Positions 17,867-27,281 of a stretch of 64,000 nt of DNA are shown here, piece after piece. A program made the translations under genes and the position numbers. Positions within the stretch are counted from its first letter, which is position 1. Each line of letters begins with the position of its first letter. Below the pieces are notes generated by a model. The model did no database searches. It was given only the letters and a program-made list of their open reading frames with translations, and was not told the DNA's origin. Source of the DNA: Pseudomonadota bacterium (lineage in GTDB: Bacteria > Desulfobacterota > Desulfobulbia > Desulfobulbales > JAGXFP01). The DNA lies in assembly GCA_018823285.1 (NCBI GenBank), contig JAHJIQ010000002.1:28617-92616 (forward strand), read 5' to 3'.

Positions 17867-18952
17867 TCAAATCGCCTTGTACTTGTAATAAGCGGAGCAC
17901 GCCCCCTCGCTGGAGACCATGGTCGCCCCAAGTGGTTTTTCCGGAGTGCAATTCACACCGAATGCCGCGCACTCTGCCGGTTTTCGGAGACCCTGCAGAA
18001 CCAGCCCGCTGATACATTCTTCCGGCTCCCTGACATTGATATCCCCCACACCGAATTTCCGGGCGGCATCATACCTCGAAAATTTCTCTCTGATCATCAG
18101 ACCGCTGCCGGGAATTTCGCCAATCCCTCTCCACTTCTGATTGCAGACCGTAAAAACTTCGGCGACTGCTTTCCGGGCATGGACATTGCCCTCATGCCGG
18201 ACAAGCCTTGTGTACTGGTTTTGCACCTCAACCCGCCCTGCTTCAAGAAGCTTCACCAGCATCAGGACCCCTTCGAGAATGTCATTCGGCTCAAGCCCGG
18301 TGGCCACAATCGGCACCCCGAACTTTTCGGCAATCTCCTCATACTCGGAGAGCCCCTGAACCGTGCAGACGTGCCCTGCAGCGAGATACCCCTGAACCAG
18401 ATTATCCGGAGATTGCAACAAGGCGGTGATGGCGGGAGGCACCAGCACATGACAGACCAGTTCGCTGAAATTATTGAGCCCGAGTTTTTCGGCCTGAAGG
18501 ATACCCATGGCGTTCCCCGGCGCCGTAGTCTCAAAACCGATGGCAAAGAAAACCACCTGGCGGTCCGGATTTTCTCCGGCAATTTTGATTGCCTCCAGGG
18601 CTGAGTAGACAATCCTCACATCAGCCCCCTGCGATCTGGCGGTAAGAAGATCCGCCCGGCTCCCGGGAACCCGCAGCATGTCACCGAAACTGCAGAATAT
18701 TACTCCGGGATGCAGGGCGATGGCAATCGCCCGGTCGATGGTTTCAAGCGGCGTCACACACACCGGGCAGCCGGGACCGTGAACCAGACTGATCTCGCCC
18801 GGAAGGACCTGATCGAGACCGCTCCGCACGATGGCATGGGTCTGGCCGCCGCAGACCTCCATGATCGTCCATGGCTTCGTGACGATTCGCCGCAGCTCAA
18901 AGAGCATCTTCCCGGCAGTTTCAGGATCGCGATATTCGGAAAGATATTTCAC
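17867..18952 (-). CDS. hypD: Hydrogenase maturation factor HypD
   Basis: Iron-sulfur scaffold on which the Fe(CN)2CO unit is assembled together with HypC. The 361-residue protein shows the conserved [18 protein letters not shown] and GFETTAPG motifs and a C-terminal cysteine set (CISG, CAAF, NCTPE, ACSAYY region) for the [4Fe-4S] cluster. Length is normal. It follows hypC by 24 nt and is separated from hypE by about 210 nt containing the palindromic element, the largest gap in the hyp part of the operon. Cytoplasmic. Confidence 0.96.
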   Translation of the reverse strand: MKYLSEYRDPETAGKMLFELRRIVTKPWTIMEVCGGQTHAIVRSGLDQVLPGEISLVHGPGCPVCVTPLETIDRAIAIALHPGVIFCSFGDMLRVPGSRADLLTARSQGADVRIVYSALEAIKIAGENPDRQVVFFAIGFETTAPGNAMGILQAEKLGLNNFSELVCHVLVPPAITALLQSPDNLVQGYLAAGHVCTVQGLSEYEEIAEKFGVPIVATGLEPNDILEGVLMLVKLLEAGRVEVQNQYTRLVRHEGNVHARKAVAEVFTVCNQKWRGIGEIPGSGLMIREKFSRYDAARKFGVGDINVREPEECISGLVLQGLRKPAECAAFGVNCTPEKPLGATMVSSEGACSAYYKYKAI

Positions 18953-18976
18953 CCCATTCTCCCGCGATAATCCATC

Positions 18977-19273
18977 TCATCCCTCATCGTTCGACACTGG
19001 TTCATCAGCCAGTTTATTCCCAAAGAGATCAACTCCAGCACTCGCAGCGGACTCCTTATATTCCCGCCAGACGTCAAAACTTCGCGCCGCCTCCTCTTCA
19101 TCAATGATCGATATCGCAAAGCCCGCATGGACCACCGTGTACTGACCGATCTCGATCTCGGGCACATACTCAAGACAGGCTACATTCACGGTGCCGTTAT
19201 AGTCGATCCGGCCCATTCTCATTCCTGCCTCTTCATAGATTTCCACCAGCCTGCCGGGTACCGCGAGACACAT
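18977..19273 (-). CDS. hypC: Hydrogenase maturation chaperone HypC
   Basis: Small chaperone that carries the iron-cyanide precursor between HypD and the hydrogenase large subunit. It starts MCLAVPGRLVEI: Cys2, exposed after Met removal, is the essential ligand. The ATG at 19271-19273 has AGAGG 7 nt upstream; an earlier frame start at 19309 would bury Cys2. At 98 residues it is somewhat longer than most HypC proteins (about 75-90), the extra length being an acidic/Ser-rich tail after ARSFDVWREY. It lies 19 nt after hypF. Confidence 0.95.
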   Translation of the reverse strand: MCLAVPGRLVEIYEEAGMRMGRIDYNGTVNVACLEYVPEIEIGQYTVVHAGFAISIIDEEEAARSFDVWREYKESAASAGVDLFGNKLADEPVSNDEG

Positions 19274-19292
19274 GATCAAACCTCTTGCTTGA

Positions 19293-21572
19293 TTAAACCC
19301 TTCCGCCAATCAGATATTGCCGGCCGATAACCGCCTGCCCCAGCGAAATGCAACCATCCCCCGGGGGCAGCTGCAGATGGGTCAGCACCTGAAAACCTTT
19401 TTCGGTGAGATGGGCGGCAAGCAGCTCGAGCAGCAGGTGGTTATTAAACACCCCGCCGCTCAAAACCACCTTCTTCAATCCGGAGAGCGAACTCACCAGC
19501 TCTGCCGCCTCGGCCAGCAGTACCGCAAGGGTCCGGTGAAAACGACCGCTGATTTCAGCCCGGCTGACCCCTGCCAGAACATCTTCAGCCACCTGCCTTA
19601 CAATTGCCCTGACCGACAGGTGAAAGATATCACCTTTTTCCTCAATCGCCCAACCATATGTGGCGCCATCTTTTCCCGAAGCCTGCTCCATGAATTCTAT
19701 GGCCGCCTGTCCCTCATAGGCGATCACCTTCCTGCCGCCGCTTATTGCCGCTACAGCATCGAAAAACCTGCCGCAACTGGTTGTGACCGGGCAATTGATT
19801 TTTTTTTCGAGCATCGCAAGAATCGGCGCAACCGGCTCCCCGGCCAGAAAATCCAGATCGGGAAGATTCCCGTCATACGCCGCCCGCAGATACGACAAGG
19901 CAGTTCGCCAGGGCGCCTTGATCGCCGCATCGCCGCCGGGCAGAAGCATGGGCTCGAAACAGCACTTCCTCGCAAAACTTGTGCAATCACCGGTCAGTAT
20001 TTCGCCACCCCAGATGGCCCCGTCCGGACCATAGCCGGTCCCATCCAGGATAATCCCGATCGCCGGACCGGCCTCCCTGTTTTCCGCGAGACATGAAGCA
20101 AGATGGGCGTGATGATGCTGGACGGCCAAGGTCGGCAGGCTCTGCTCTTCTTTTGCCCAGCGGGTTGAGAGATATCCGGGATGGAGATCATGGACCACCA
20201 GTTCTGGTTCAGCATCAAAAATGTTCTGCAGATGCGTCACGGTTTCCTGGAAAAAACCGTAGGCCTCAAGATTCTGCAGGTCGCCGTGATGCTGCCCGAC
20301 AAAACCATTCTCCTCTTTCAGGAAACAGACGGTGTTCTTCAGTTCACCACCCACCCCGAGAACCTGCGGGCCGTCTGAAGCGAGCAATATCGGCCGGGGC
20401 ACAAATCCGCGACTGCGCCGGATAAACCGGACCGCACCCGCCGCTTCCATCAGCACCGAATCATCACTTCTGATCAGGATATCGCGATTATGGAGCAGAA
20501 ATCCATCGACAATCCCTCCCAGTCTGGCCAATGCCTCATCGTTATCGATGCAGATCGGCTCCTCGCTCAGGTTCCCGCTGGTCATCACCAGAGGCCGTTT
20601 GAACCGGCTGAAAATGATATGGTGCAGGGGAGTATAGGGCAGCATGATCCCCAGGAGCCCGGTGTGAGGGGAAACCTGGGATGAGATGTGAAATCCCGAC
20701 TTTTTCCTGGCCAGCATGATCGGAGCGGCCGGGACGCGCAAAAACTTTGCCATCTCATCGGAAACAACCGCCGCCTTTTCCGCCTCCGCAAAATCCGGAA
20801 ACATCACGGCCAGGGGTTTTTCTTGCCTGCCCTTCCTTTCCCGCAGCAATTTGACGGCGGTATCGTTTGTGGCGTCCACCGCCAGATGAAACCCGCCCAC
20901 CCCCTTGACCGCCAGTATCCCGCCTTCATCGAGTATGCTGCAGAAGGCGGAAATCGCCGCATCCCCTTCCACTCTCTTTCCGCCGTCACGATCCAGTAAA
21001 TAAACGGTTGGGCCGCACTGCGGACACGCATTGGGCTGGGCATGAAAACGCCGGTTGGCCGGATCGTCATACTCTTCCCGGCACTTCCCGCACATCGTGA
21101 AACTGCGCATGGTTGTCGAAGGTCTGTCGTAAGGGATGGCGCTTATGATGGTATGACGAGGCCCGCAATTGGTGCAGTTTATAAAGGGGTAGAGGAACCG
21201 CCGATCAGAAGGATCAAAAAGCTCGGCCAGACAATCCGGGCACGTTGCCAGATCAGGGGAAACAAGGGTTGCCACATCCCCGGAACAATCTGATAAAAGA
21301 ATTCTAAAGCCGGTTTCATTTTTCGGCAGAACTTCCAGCGATTGACAGGAAGATATCGAGGCCTGGGGAGGCAACTCAGATTGGAGTTTCTCGCCAAAAG
21401 TTTCAAGAGCCGCCCACACCCCTTCAACCTCGACCAAAACGCCCTGTGAAGTATTGATGATAAAACCGGAGAGACCTAAACTCCCGGCAAGATTATAAAC
21501 AAAAGGCCGGAACCCAACCCCCTGAACAAGCCCTTTGACCGTTATCTTGTTGCGATGGATCTCAGCAGTCAT
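19293..21572 (-). CDS. hypF: Carbamoyltransferase HypF
   Basis: Makes carbamoyl-adenylate from carbamoyl phosphate and ATP and transfers the carbamoyl group to the HypE C-terminal cysteine, the first step of cyanide ligand synthesis. The 759 residues contain an acylphosphatase domain (VKGLVQGVGFRPFVYNLA), two zinc-finger-like CXXC groups (CPDC/CTNC and CGKC/CPQC, ~110-185), a YrdC-like domain (~205-380) and a Kae1-like domain (HHHAHLASC near 485, LSGGVFNN near 705). All motifs look intact. A 148-nt gap without a clear gene separates it from hypB. Confidence 0.96.
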   Translation of the reverse strand: MTAEIHRNKITVKGLVQGVGFRPFVYNLAGSLGLSGFIINTSQGVLVEVEGVWAALETFGEKLQSELPPQASISSCQSLEVLPKNETGFRILLSDCSGDVATLVSPDLATCPDCLAELFDPSDRRFLYPFINCTNCGPRHTIISAIPYDRPSTTMRSFTMCGKCREEYDDPANRRFHAQPNACPQCGPTVYLLDRDGGKRVEGDAAISAFCSILDEGGILAVKGVGGFHLAVDATNDTAVKLLRERKGRQEKPLAVMFPDFAEAEKAAVVSDEMAKFLRVPAAPIMLARKKSGFHISSQVSPHTGLLGIMLPYTPLHHIIFSRFKRPLVMTSGNLSEEPICIDNDEALARLGGIVDGFLLHNRDILIRSDDSVLMEAAGAVRFIRRSRGFVPRPILLASDGPQVLGVGGELKNTVCFLKEENGFVGQHHGDLQNLEAYGFFQETVTHLQNIFDAEPELVVHDLHPGYLSTRWAKEEQSLPTLAVQHHHAHLASCLAENREAGPAIGIILDGTGYGPDGAIWGGEILTGDCTSFARKCCFEPMLLPGGDAAIKAPWRTALSYLRAAYDGNLPDLDFLAGEPVAPILAMLEKKINCPVTTSCGRFFDAVAAISGGRKVIAYEGQAAIEFMEQASGKDGATYGWAIEEKGDIFHLSVRAIVRQVAEDVLAGVSRAEISGRFHRTLAVLLAEAAELVSSLSGLKKVVLSGGVFNNHLLLELLAAHLTEKGFQVLTHLQLPPGDGCISLGQAVIGRQYLIGGRV

Positions 21573-21720
21573 GGAAAACAGTCGCCATCATGAATAAACC
21601 AGAAAAAGTTCAAATGATTAGCTCGGGCACTCTCAGGAACATCCTGTTGTCAAGCCTGCCGGAGAACAGAGAATCGTTTACCAGGCTGTATTAAAAATAC
21701 CCCGGCGTAAGGATGATGCG

Positions 21721-22512
21721 TTATCCGGCATGACCGTCAACGGGCAATCTGCTTTTAAGCCAGGCATACCATTGCCCCATCCCCTCGCCGGTCCTGGCTG
21801 AAACCTCAATAAATTCCAGCTCGGGATTCACCCTGGCAGCAAACTCACGGCAGGCGGCGACATCAAAATCGAGATGGGGGAGAAGATCAATCTTGTTGAT
21901 CAGACAGAGCCTGGCGGCCCTGAACATATACGGATATTTCTCGGGCTTGTCCTCACCCTCGGTGACGCTGATGATCACGACCTTGGCCGATTCACCAAGA
22001 TCGAACAGGGCCGGACAGACCAGATTGCCGACGTTCTCGATAAAAAGAACCGAGCGGTCCTCCGGCTCAAGCTTGGCAATGGCGTTGGCAATCATCGTCC
22101 CGTCCAGGTGACAGCCACTGCCGGTGTTGACCTGAACGACGGGCACTCCGGTGGCATCTATTCTGTCCGCATCCCTAGCCGTCTGCTGGTCACCCTCGAT
22201 CACCGACATCAATACTTCATGCTTCAGGTCAGTGATCGTCTTTTCAAGCAGCGTCGTCTTTCCCGAACCGGGAGAACTGACAAGGTTCATGGCAAAGATT
22301 CCATGCTCCGCAAAATACGCACGGTTTTTCTCGGAGATGGCCTGATTGTGGGCCAGCACATCCTGTTCCACCCGGACGGTTCTCGACTGGACGTGAACGT
22401 GGTCATGGTCGTGCGAATGGTCGTGCGGATGACCATGACCATGGAAATGGGATCCCGGTTTGCTGATGGTTACCGGATCCGAACTGGAGTCACAACCACA
22501 TGAATCACACAT
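21721..22512 (-). CDS. hypB: Hydrogenase nickel-insertion GTPase HypB
   Basis: GTPase that, with HypA, delivers nickel to the large subunit. The N-terminus has the high-affinity MCDSCGC nickel site, then a His/Asp-rich stretch (~20-42) that may store nickel. The G domain shows SPGSGKTTLLE (P-loop), the ENVGNLVCP region and NKIDLLPH. The start at the ATG 22510-22512 puts MCDSCGC at the terminus; an in-frame TTG at 22530 is rejected. The ATG overlaps the hypA stop by 8 nt, so the two are translationally coupled. Confidence 0.96.
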   Translation of the reverse strand: MCDSCGCDSSSDPVTISKPGSHFHGHGHPHDHSHDHDHVHVQSRTVRVEQDVLAHNQAISEKNRAYFAEHGIFAMNLVSSPGSGKTTLLEKTITDLKHEVLMSVIEGDQQTARDADRIDATGVPVVQVNTGSGCHLDGTMIANAIAKLEPEDRSVLFIENVGNLVCPALFDLGESAKVVIISVTEGEDKPEKYPYMFRAARLCLINKIDLLPHLDFDVAACREFAARVNPELEFIEVSARTGEGMGQWYAWLKSRLPVDGHAG

Positions 22513-22864
22513 CTGGACTTTCTTCCTCAATGGTAATGGCGGTTACTTTCAGGTCACGGCCTCCGGTTATCTGCACCCCGATCCCGTTGCACCCCGGACA
22601 ATGCTGGTAGAATGAGGTGGCTGCAAAATCAATCCCGCAATCAGTGCATTTCCCGCAGGCCGCTTTGGAAACAATCGAAAAAGTGGCGCCCTCGGCCTTC
22701 GTGGTTCGTGCCGCCGCCTCAAGACAGAATTCAAGGGAATCGACCATAACCCCCGACAGGGCCCCCACCTCTATTTCGATCCCGCTCAATCTCCCGCCGT
22801 TCTCCTTTTCTGCCGCCTCAACCGCAAGGTCGACAATATTTAGAGCGAGAGACATTTCATGCAT
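22505..22864 (-). CDS. hypA: Hydrogenase nickel metallochaperone HypA
   Basis: Nickel chaperone of 119 residues that works with HypB. MHEMSLA provides His2 for nickel binding, and two CXXC pairs (CGKC and CPGC, with an extra CG near the first) form the structural zinc site. It overlaps the protease gene upstream by 8 nt and hypB downstream by 8 nt, so the three are tightly coupled. Confidence 0.96.
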   Translation of the reverse strand: MHEMSLALNIVDLAVEAAEKENGGRLSGIEIEVGALSGVMVDSLEFCLEAAARTTKAEGATFSIVSKAACGKCTDCGIDFAATSFYQHCPGCNGIGVQITGGRDLKVTAITIEEESPDV

Positions 22865-23390
22865 CGGAAGTCGGCTTTAGAATGATACCGAGAGATTTCA
22901 ATTCATCAACCACCATCTTGATCAGAACCGGCAGTTTCTTTTCAACTACCGGCGAAAGATCAATACTGGTTTCCAGGCTGGCGGGCTCAATACCGATCAC
23001 AACAATCGACGGGGGCAGATTGCCGGTCATGGCGGCAACCCCAAGCACCTCACCCAGCCCGAGCTGATGGGGAGAGACCATGGTTCTGAAAAAAGAAGCC
23101 GGGTCATCCAGCTTGATCCTGACTGTATGGCCCGGCTCTTTCCCTGTATTTACTGCATCGACGACCAGCAGATGGGTTCGTTCATCCAGATAGGGAAGCA
23201 GGTCAAAACCCATGGTGCCGCCATCAACCAACTCCACCCCGTGAGGAGCCTGATATCCGTTGCTCAACCCCTCAACCACCCGGGGGCCGACTCCTTCATC
23301 GGACAGCAGGACATTTCCCACTCCAAGCACGAGGATATTTAAGGTTTTCTCCTCTCCGGATTCTCCGCTGTTCAACCGATCTTCTCTCAA
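22857..23390 (-). CDS. hybD: [NiFe] hydrogenase maturation endopeptidase (HybD family)
   Basis: Protease that removes the C-terminal extension of the large subunit once nickel has been inserted. Family motifs are present: GVGNVLLSDEGVGP (nickel-binding Glu/Asp region), VDAV and SPHQLGL (His ligand). The 177-residue product is a little longer than E. coli HybD (about 164), because of ~16 extra N-terminal residues. Its ATG overlaps the large-subunit stop (ATGA), so enzyme and substrate are made together. Confidence 0.93.
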   Translation of the reverse strand: MREDRLNSGESGEEKTLNILVLGVGNVLLSDEGVGPRVVEGLSNGYQAPHGVELVDGGTMGFDLLPYLDERTHLLVVDAVNTGKEPGHTVRIKLDDPASFFRTMVSPHQLGLGEVLGVAAMTGNLPPSIVVIGIEPASLETSIDLSPVVEKKLPVLIKMVVDELKSLGIILKPTSDA

Positions 23391-25090
23391 ATGACCGTTC
23401 TGACCTTGACGATTTCATTCCGGTCGGAATCGAGCATATGGATGGCGCAGGCGAGACAAGGATCAAAGGAGTGGATTGTCCGCAAAACCTCCAGGGGCTT
23501 TTCCGGATCCGCCACCGGGTTCCCGATCAGAGAGGCCTCGTAGGGACCAAGCTCGTCATTCTGATTTCTCGGCCCTGCATTCCAGGTCGAGGGGACAACA
23601 CACTGGTAGTTTTTGATCCTGCCGTCTTCAATGACCACCCAGTGAGACAGAACACCGCGCGGCGCCTCATGAAAACCAACACCTCTGATTTCCCCTTTGG
23701 GGAAGACCGGCTCGTTGAAAGTTGTGTAATCTCCGGCACCGATATTATCGACCAGCCCCTGCCACTGTTTCTGCAGAACATCGTTCAGCACCGCACACCT
23801 GATGGCCCTTGCCGCGTGGCGGCCGATGGTTGAATGGAGGGCCCCCAGTCCTACTTTGGTCCCCGCAAGCTGGCTGACCAGATCAAGAACCCTGGTCGCG
23901 TGTTTCTTGGTGGGTCCATGCCCGGCGGCAAACATCGCCAGAACATTGGCCAGCGGGCCAACCTGGGCCGGTTTCCCCTTGAAGGTCGGAGATTTGACCC
24001 AGGAATACTTGCCGTCATCCTGGCGCTCGGCATACTTGGGAACCGTTTCCTCTTCCCAGGGATGCCTGTCCCATTCACCTTCATACCAGGAGTGCTTGAC
24101 CGATTCTTTCACATTGTTTTTGAACAGATCGGCGCCGAAGCTGTCGATGTTCTCAAATTTACCCACATCACCATTCGGGATATAACCGCCGGGCAGATCA
24201 AAGAGGGTCCCGGTGGTGTCCTGCGGCATGTCGGGCACACTCAGATAATTGGTGACGCCTGCGCCGTACTGGGTCCAATCCGCATAAAATGCACCAACCG
24301 CACTCACATCAACCATATAGACATCGTTGATAAAGGCGCCGATCTCATCAATGAGCTCCTTGATATAGAAAAGACGTTCCAGAGTCAGGGTCGACTGGCT
24401 GTCGGGATTGATCGGATTGGACACCCCGCCCACCGCCAGATTCTGGATATGAGGGCTCTTGCTGCCGAGAATGGCAACAACCTTGTTGATCCGCCGCTGA
24501 TAATCCAGCGCCTGGAAATAATGGGTGGCGGCCAGAAGGTTCACTTCCGGAGAGAGCTTCATTGCCGGGTGCCCCCAGTAACCGCTGCCGAAAACCCCGA
24601 GCTGCCCGGTGGCAATAAATGATTTCAGCTTGTCCTGAATACCCTTGATGTTGCCATGACTGTTGTGCGGCCAGGGGGAAAGACTCTGGGCAAGTTTGGC
24701 GGTGGCCTTGGCATCAGCCTTGGTGGCCGACACAATATCCACCCAGTCCAAGGCCGACAGGTGATAAAAATGAACGATATGATCAAAAATGCCATGGGCG
24801 GCAATGATCATGTTCCTGATGTACTGGGCGTTCATCGGCACTTCAAGTTTGAGGGCATTCTCAACGGCCCGCACCGAGGTGATGGCATGAACAGTGGTGC
24901 AGACCCCGCAAATTCTCTGGGTGAAGATCCAGGCCTCGCGAGGGTCCCTCCCCTCAAGAATCTTCTCGATTCCCCGCCACATGGTCCCGGCCGACCAGGC
25001 GTTCACGATCTTGCCCTTGTCCACTTCGCACTCTATCCGTAAATGACCTTCAATCCTGGTGATCGGATCAATAACAATTCTTTTAGCCAT
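23387..25090 (-). CDS. hybC: Periplasmic [NiFe] hydrogenase large subunit
   Basis: Catalytic subunit of 567 residues carrying the NiFe(CN)2CO centre. Four nickel ligands are visible: RICGVC near the N-terminus (Cys61, Cys64) and DPCLACAIH near the C-terminus (Cys545, Cys548). No selenocysteine codon is used. The tail after His551 is 16 residues, the segment expected to be cut by the protease encoded next. No signal peptide is present, as expected for a partner carried across by the Tat signal of the small subunit. With HybA and HybB genes alongside, it is most like group 1 Hyb-type uptake enzymes. Confidence 0.97.
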   Translation of the reverse strand: MAKRIVIDPITRIEGHLRIECEVDKGKIVNAWSAGTMWRGIEKILEGRDPREAWIFTQRICGVCTTVHAITSVRAVENALKLEVPMNAQYIRNMIIAAHGIFDHIVHFYHLSALDWVDIVSATKADAKATAKLAQSLSPWPHNSHGNIKGIQDKLKSFIATGQLGVFGSGYWGHPAMKLSPEVNLLAATHYFQALDYQRRINKVVAILGSKSPHIQNLAVGGVSNPINPDSQSTLTLERLFYIKELIDEIGAFINDVYMVDVSAVGAFYADWTQYGAGVTNYLSVPDMPQDTTGTLFDLPGGYIPNGDVGKFENIDSFGADLFKNNVKESVKHSWYEGEWDRHPWEEETVPKYAERQDDGKYSWVKSPTFKGKPAQVGPLANVLAMFAAGHGPTKKHATRVLDLVSQLAGTKVGLGALHSTIGRHAARAIRCAVLNDVLQKQWQGLVDNIGAGDYTTFNEPVFPKGEIRGVGFHEAPRGVLSHWVVIEDGRIKNYQCVVPSTWNAGPRNQNDELGPYEASLIGNPVADPEKPLEVLRTIHSFDPCLACAIHMLDSDRNEIVKVRTVI

Positions 25091-25121
25091 CTTTATTTCT
25101 CCTTATCTTGAACCTGCATTC

Positions 25122-26258
25122 TCAGGCCTGTTTTATCTCATGGAGCACCGGCAGACGCTTCACAAACCAGACATAGGCAACTATTTCAACCGAGATAATG
25201 GCAAAGGTAATAACCATCTCGGGTACCGACGGGAAATAGGTGAAGCCGTTTCCGGGATCAAAGCCGACCAGGTAGGTATTCATCCGGTAAAGACCGCCGC
25301 CCAGCATGATCGCAATTGCCGAGAGAAAGAGAAGCTTCGGGTTCTTCCGGTTGGCCGGATAAATCAGGGTCATCATTGCGGCGAGAAGGCACAGGTTTTC
25401 AAGCACCAGCATATTGGCCTTGAATCCTCCACCAAAAACCATAGGTAACAAGTCTCTGGCATTCAGATCCTGAAAACGGACAACCAGCACAAAACCGAGA
25501 ATCCAGACCATCACTTCGGACAATTTGCCGAGAATTCTGGTTTCCAGTGGCCGGTTAAATGCCAGGGCCGCCACGGTCGATTCAAAAATCACGACCGCAT
25601 AGCCCATGATCAGGGCTGAAAGCAGAAAAAGAAGCGGCAGAAAACTCGTCCACCAGAAGGGAGAAAGTTTGTACCCGGCGGCAAGCATCATGGTGCCGAG
25701 GGATGACTGGTGCATGGTCGGCAACAACACCCCCAGCGCGATGAAAACAAAGATCACCTTGTTCAGTTTCGCGGCTAGCCGGTCCGCCTTGAGCTTTTCC
25801 AGAAAGGTCGGGGCAAACTCGATCCACAGCACAAGAACGTAGGTGCCGATACACAAGGCCACCTCCAGCAGGACCGATTTGAAGTTCATATAGGCAGGGA
25901 TCATGATGTTGTATGCCTGCCAGTATCTGCCGATATCAAAGATGACCGAAACCCCGGCCAGGGTGTAGCCGAACATGCTGGCCATCAGCGCCGGTCGGAC
26001 TAAAGGATGGTATTCGCCCTTGTTAAAGATATAGACCAACAGTGCCATACAGTACCCACCACAGGCAAAAGCGGTGCCGATCACCACATCGTAGGCAATC
26101 CAGATCCCCCAGGGATAGCCGTCATTCATGTTGGTAACGGCTCCGAGCCCGTAAAAAAATCGCTGGGCCAGAAAGAATAAAGCCAGGACCACAACCGCAA
26201 GAAAAAACAGCACCGGTAAAGACCAGACCTTTCCGCCAATTGGTTTTGCTTCACTCAT
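25122..26258 (-). CDS. hybB: Hydrogenase integral membrane subunit (HybB, NrfD family)
   Basis: Polytopic membrane protein of 378 residues with about ten hydrophobic spans and no heme or cluster motifs. It is expected to link periplasmic hydrogenase and HybA to the menaquinone pool. Conserved NrfD-type features include the early GLGAVTNMNDGYPWGIWIAYDVV segment and the central TMHQSSLGTMMLAAG segment. Located between the ferredoxin-like and large-subunit genes, in the same order as in E. coli hyb operons. No cytochrome b subunit gene is seen. Confidence 0.94.
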   Translation of the reverse strand: MSEAKPIGGKVWSLPVLFFLAVVVLALFFLAQRFFYGLGAVTNMNDGYPWGIWIAYDVVIGTAFACGGYCMALLVYIFNKGEYHPLVRPALMASMFGYTLAGVSVIFDIGRYWQAYNIMIPAYMNFKSVLLEVALCIGTYVLVLWIEFAPTFLEKLKADRLAAKLNKVIFVFIALGVLLPTMHQSSLGTMMLAAGYKLSPFWWTSFLPLLFLLSALIMGYAVVIFESTVAALAFNRPLETRILGKLSEVMVWILGFVLVVRFQDLNARDLLPMVFGGGFKANMLVLENLCLLAAMMTLIYPANRKNPKLLFLSAIAIMLGGGLYRMNTYLVGFDPGNGFTYFPSVPEMVITFAIISVEIVAYVWFVKRLPVLHEIKQA

Positions 26259-26302
26259 GATCAGTACTCCTCAGATTAAAGCCCTGCAGGAACCCTGCCG
26301 GA

Positions 26303-27268
26303 CTATTCCTCTTTATCTCCGCCTTCACGTTTGTTGACCATATAAATCAGCCCGCCTAGGACAACAATCGGGTAGACCATCCCTTTGTAGATGGCATACT
26401 GGATTCCATCCGAGATGCTTGCGTAAGACTCGTGGGGCAGGTCGGGAAAACCAAGTTTGTTAAAAGGCACCCCGGCCATATGGAGAACCTGGGTTCCCCC
26501 GACTTCATACTCGCCGTAGATTTCCGGCACGTACTTGGCCGCCATCCGGGACTTGAATTCAGGGGAGGTTCTCCCGGAAAGATCGGAAATCGGGAAATCA
26601 TAGTACTTTCCCGGCACCATCTGCTGCCGCCTTTTGGCTTCGTTGATCAGGGATTCGACCGGTCCGAACAATGACGCCCCGGTGGGGCACGCCTCGCAGC
26701 AGGCGGAAATTCCGCCCTTCTCAACGAGATGGCTGCAGAGCTGGCATTTGACTATTTCCGGAGTGGGATCGTCCCACTGGAATTTCGGAATATTGAAAGG
26801 GCAGGCGATCTGGCAGTAGCGGCAGCCGATGCACCTTTCCTTGTTGTAGCCGACGATGCCGTTCTCTTTATCCTTGGTCAGCGCCGAAACCGGGCAGGCT
26901 GACACACAGGACGGCTCCACACAGTGCATACAGTGCCTTTTTACAAAGGAGTACCCGTCCACACTGTCTTTAACCTGCCCTTCGCCATGCTGATATTTCT
27001 TGATAATGTTCAGCGTGGATGATGAAAGGTCGACGGGATCGTCCCAGACGCCCGGAGCCCTGGTCCGCTCCATGGGCATATTGTTCGCCTTTTTACAGGC
27101 AACCATGCAGGACTGGCAGCCGACACACAATGTCGCATCATACAGGATCCCCAATGCACCCGGCTGGTACTGCCGTTCCGTGGCAAGAGCCAGGTCCGGC
27201 TTCCCGATCACCGCCAGGACACCTCCCGAGGCGATCCCTTTCAGAAAGTCTCTTCGCCTGATTTTCAT
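26303..27268 (-). CDS. hybA: Hydrogenase ferredoxin-like electron-transfer subunit HybA
   Basis: Periplasmic iron-sulfur protein of 321 residues, relaying electrons between the small subunit and HybB. A Tat signal begins MKIRRRDFLKG. Four cysteine clusters follow (CVGCQSCMVAC, CMHCVEPSCVSAC, CIGCRYCQIAC, and CQLC with later cysteines), enough for four [4Fe-4S] centres. A C-terminal membrane helix (~290-310) anchors it. I start it at the ATG 27266-27268, with AGGAG 7 nt upstream. A longer frame from 27385 would overlap the small-subunit gene and bury the Tat signal. Confidence 0.95.
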   Translation of the reverse strand: MKIRRRDFLKGIASGGVLAVIGKPDLALATERQYQPGALGILYDATLCVGCQSCMVACKKANNMPMERTRAPGVWDDPVDLSSSTLNIIKKYQHGEGQVKDSVDGYSFVKRHCMHCVEPSCVSACPVSALTKDKENGIVGYNKERCIGCRYCQIACPFNIPKFQWDDPTPEIVKCQLCSHLVEKGGISACCEACPTGASLFGPVESLINEAKRRQQMVPGKYYDFPISDLSGRTSPEFKSRMAAKYVPEIYGEYEVGGTQVLHMAGVPFNKLGFPDLPHESYASISDGIQYAIYKGMVYPIVVLGGLIYMVNKREGGDKEE

Positions 27269-27281
27269 GGCCTCGCTCCTG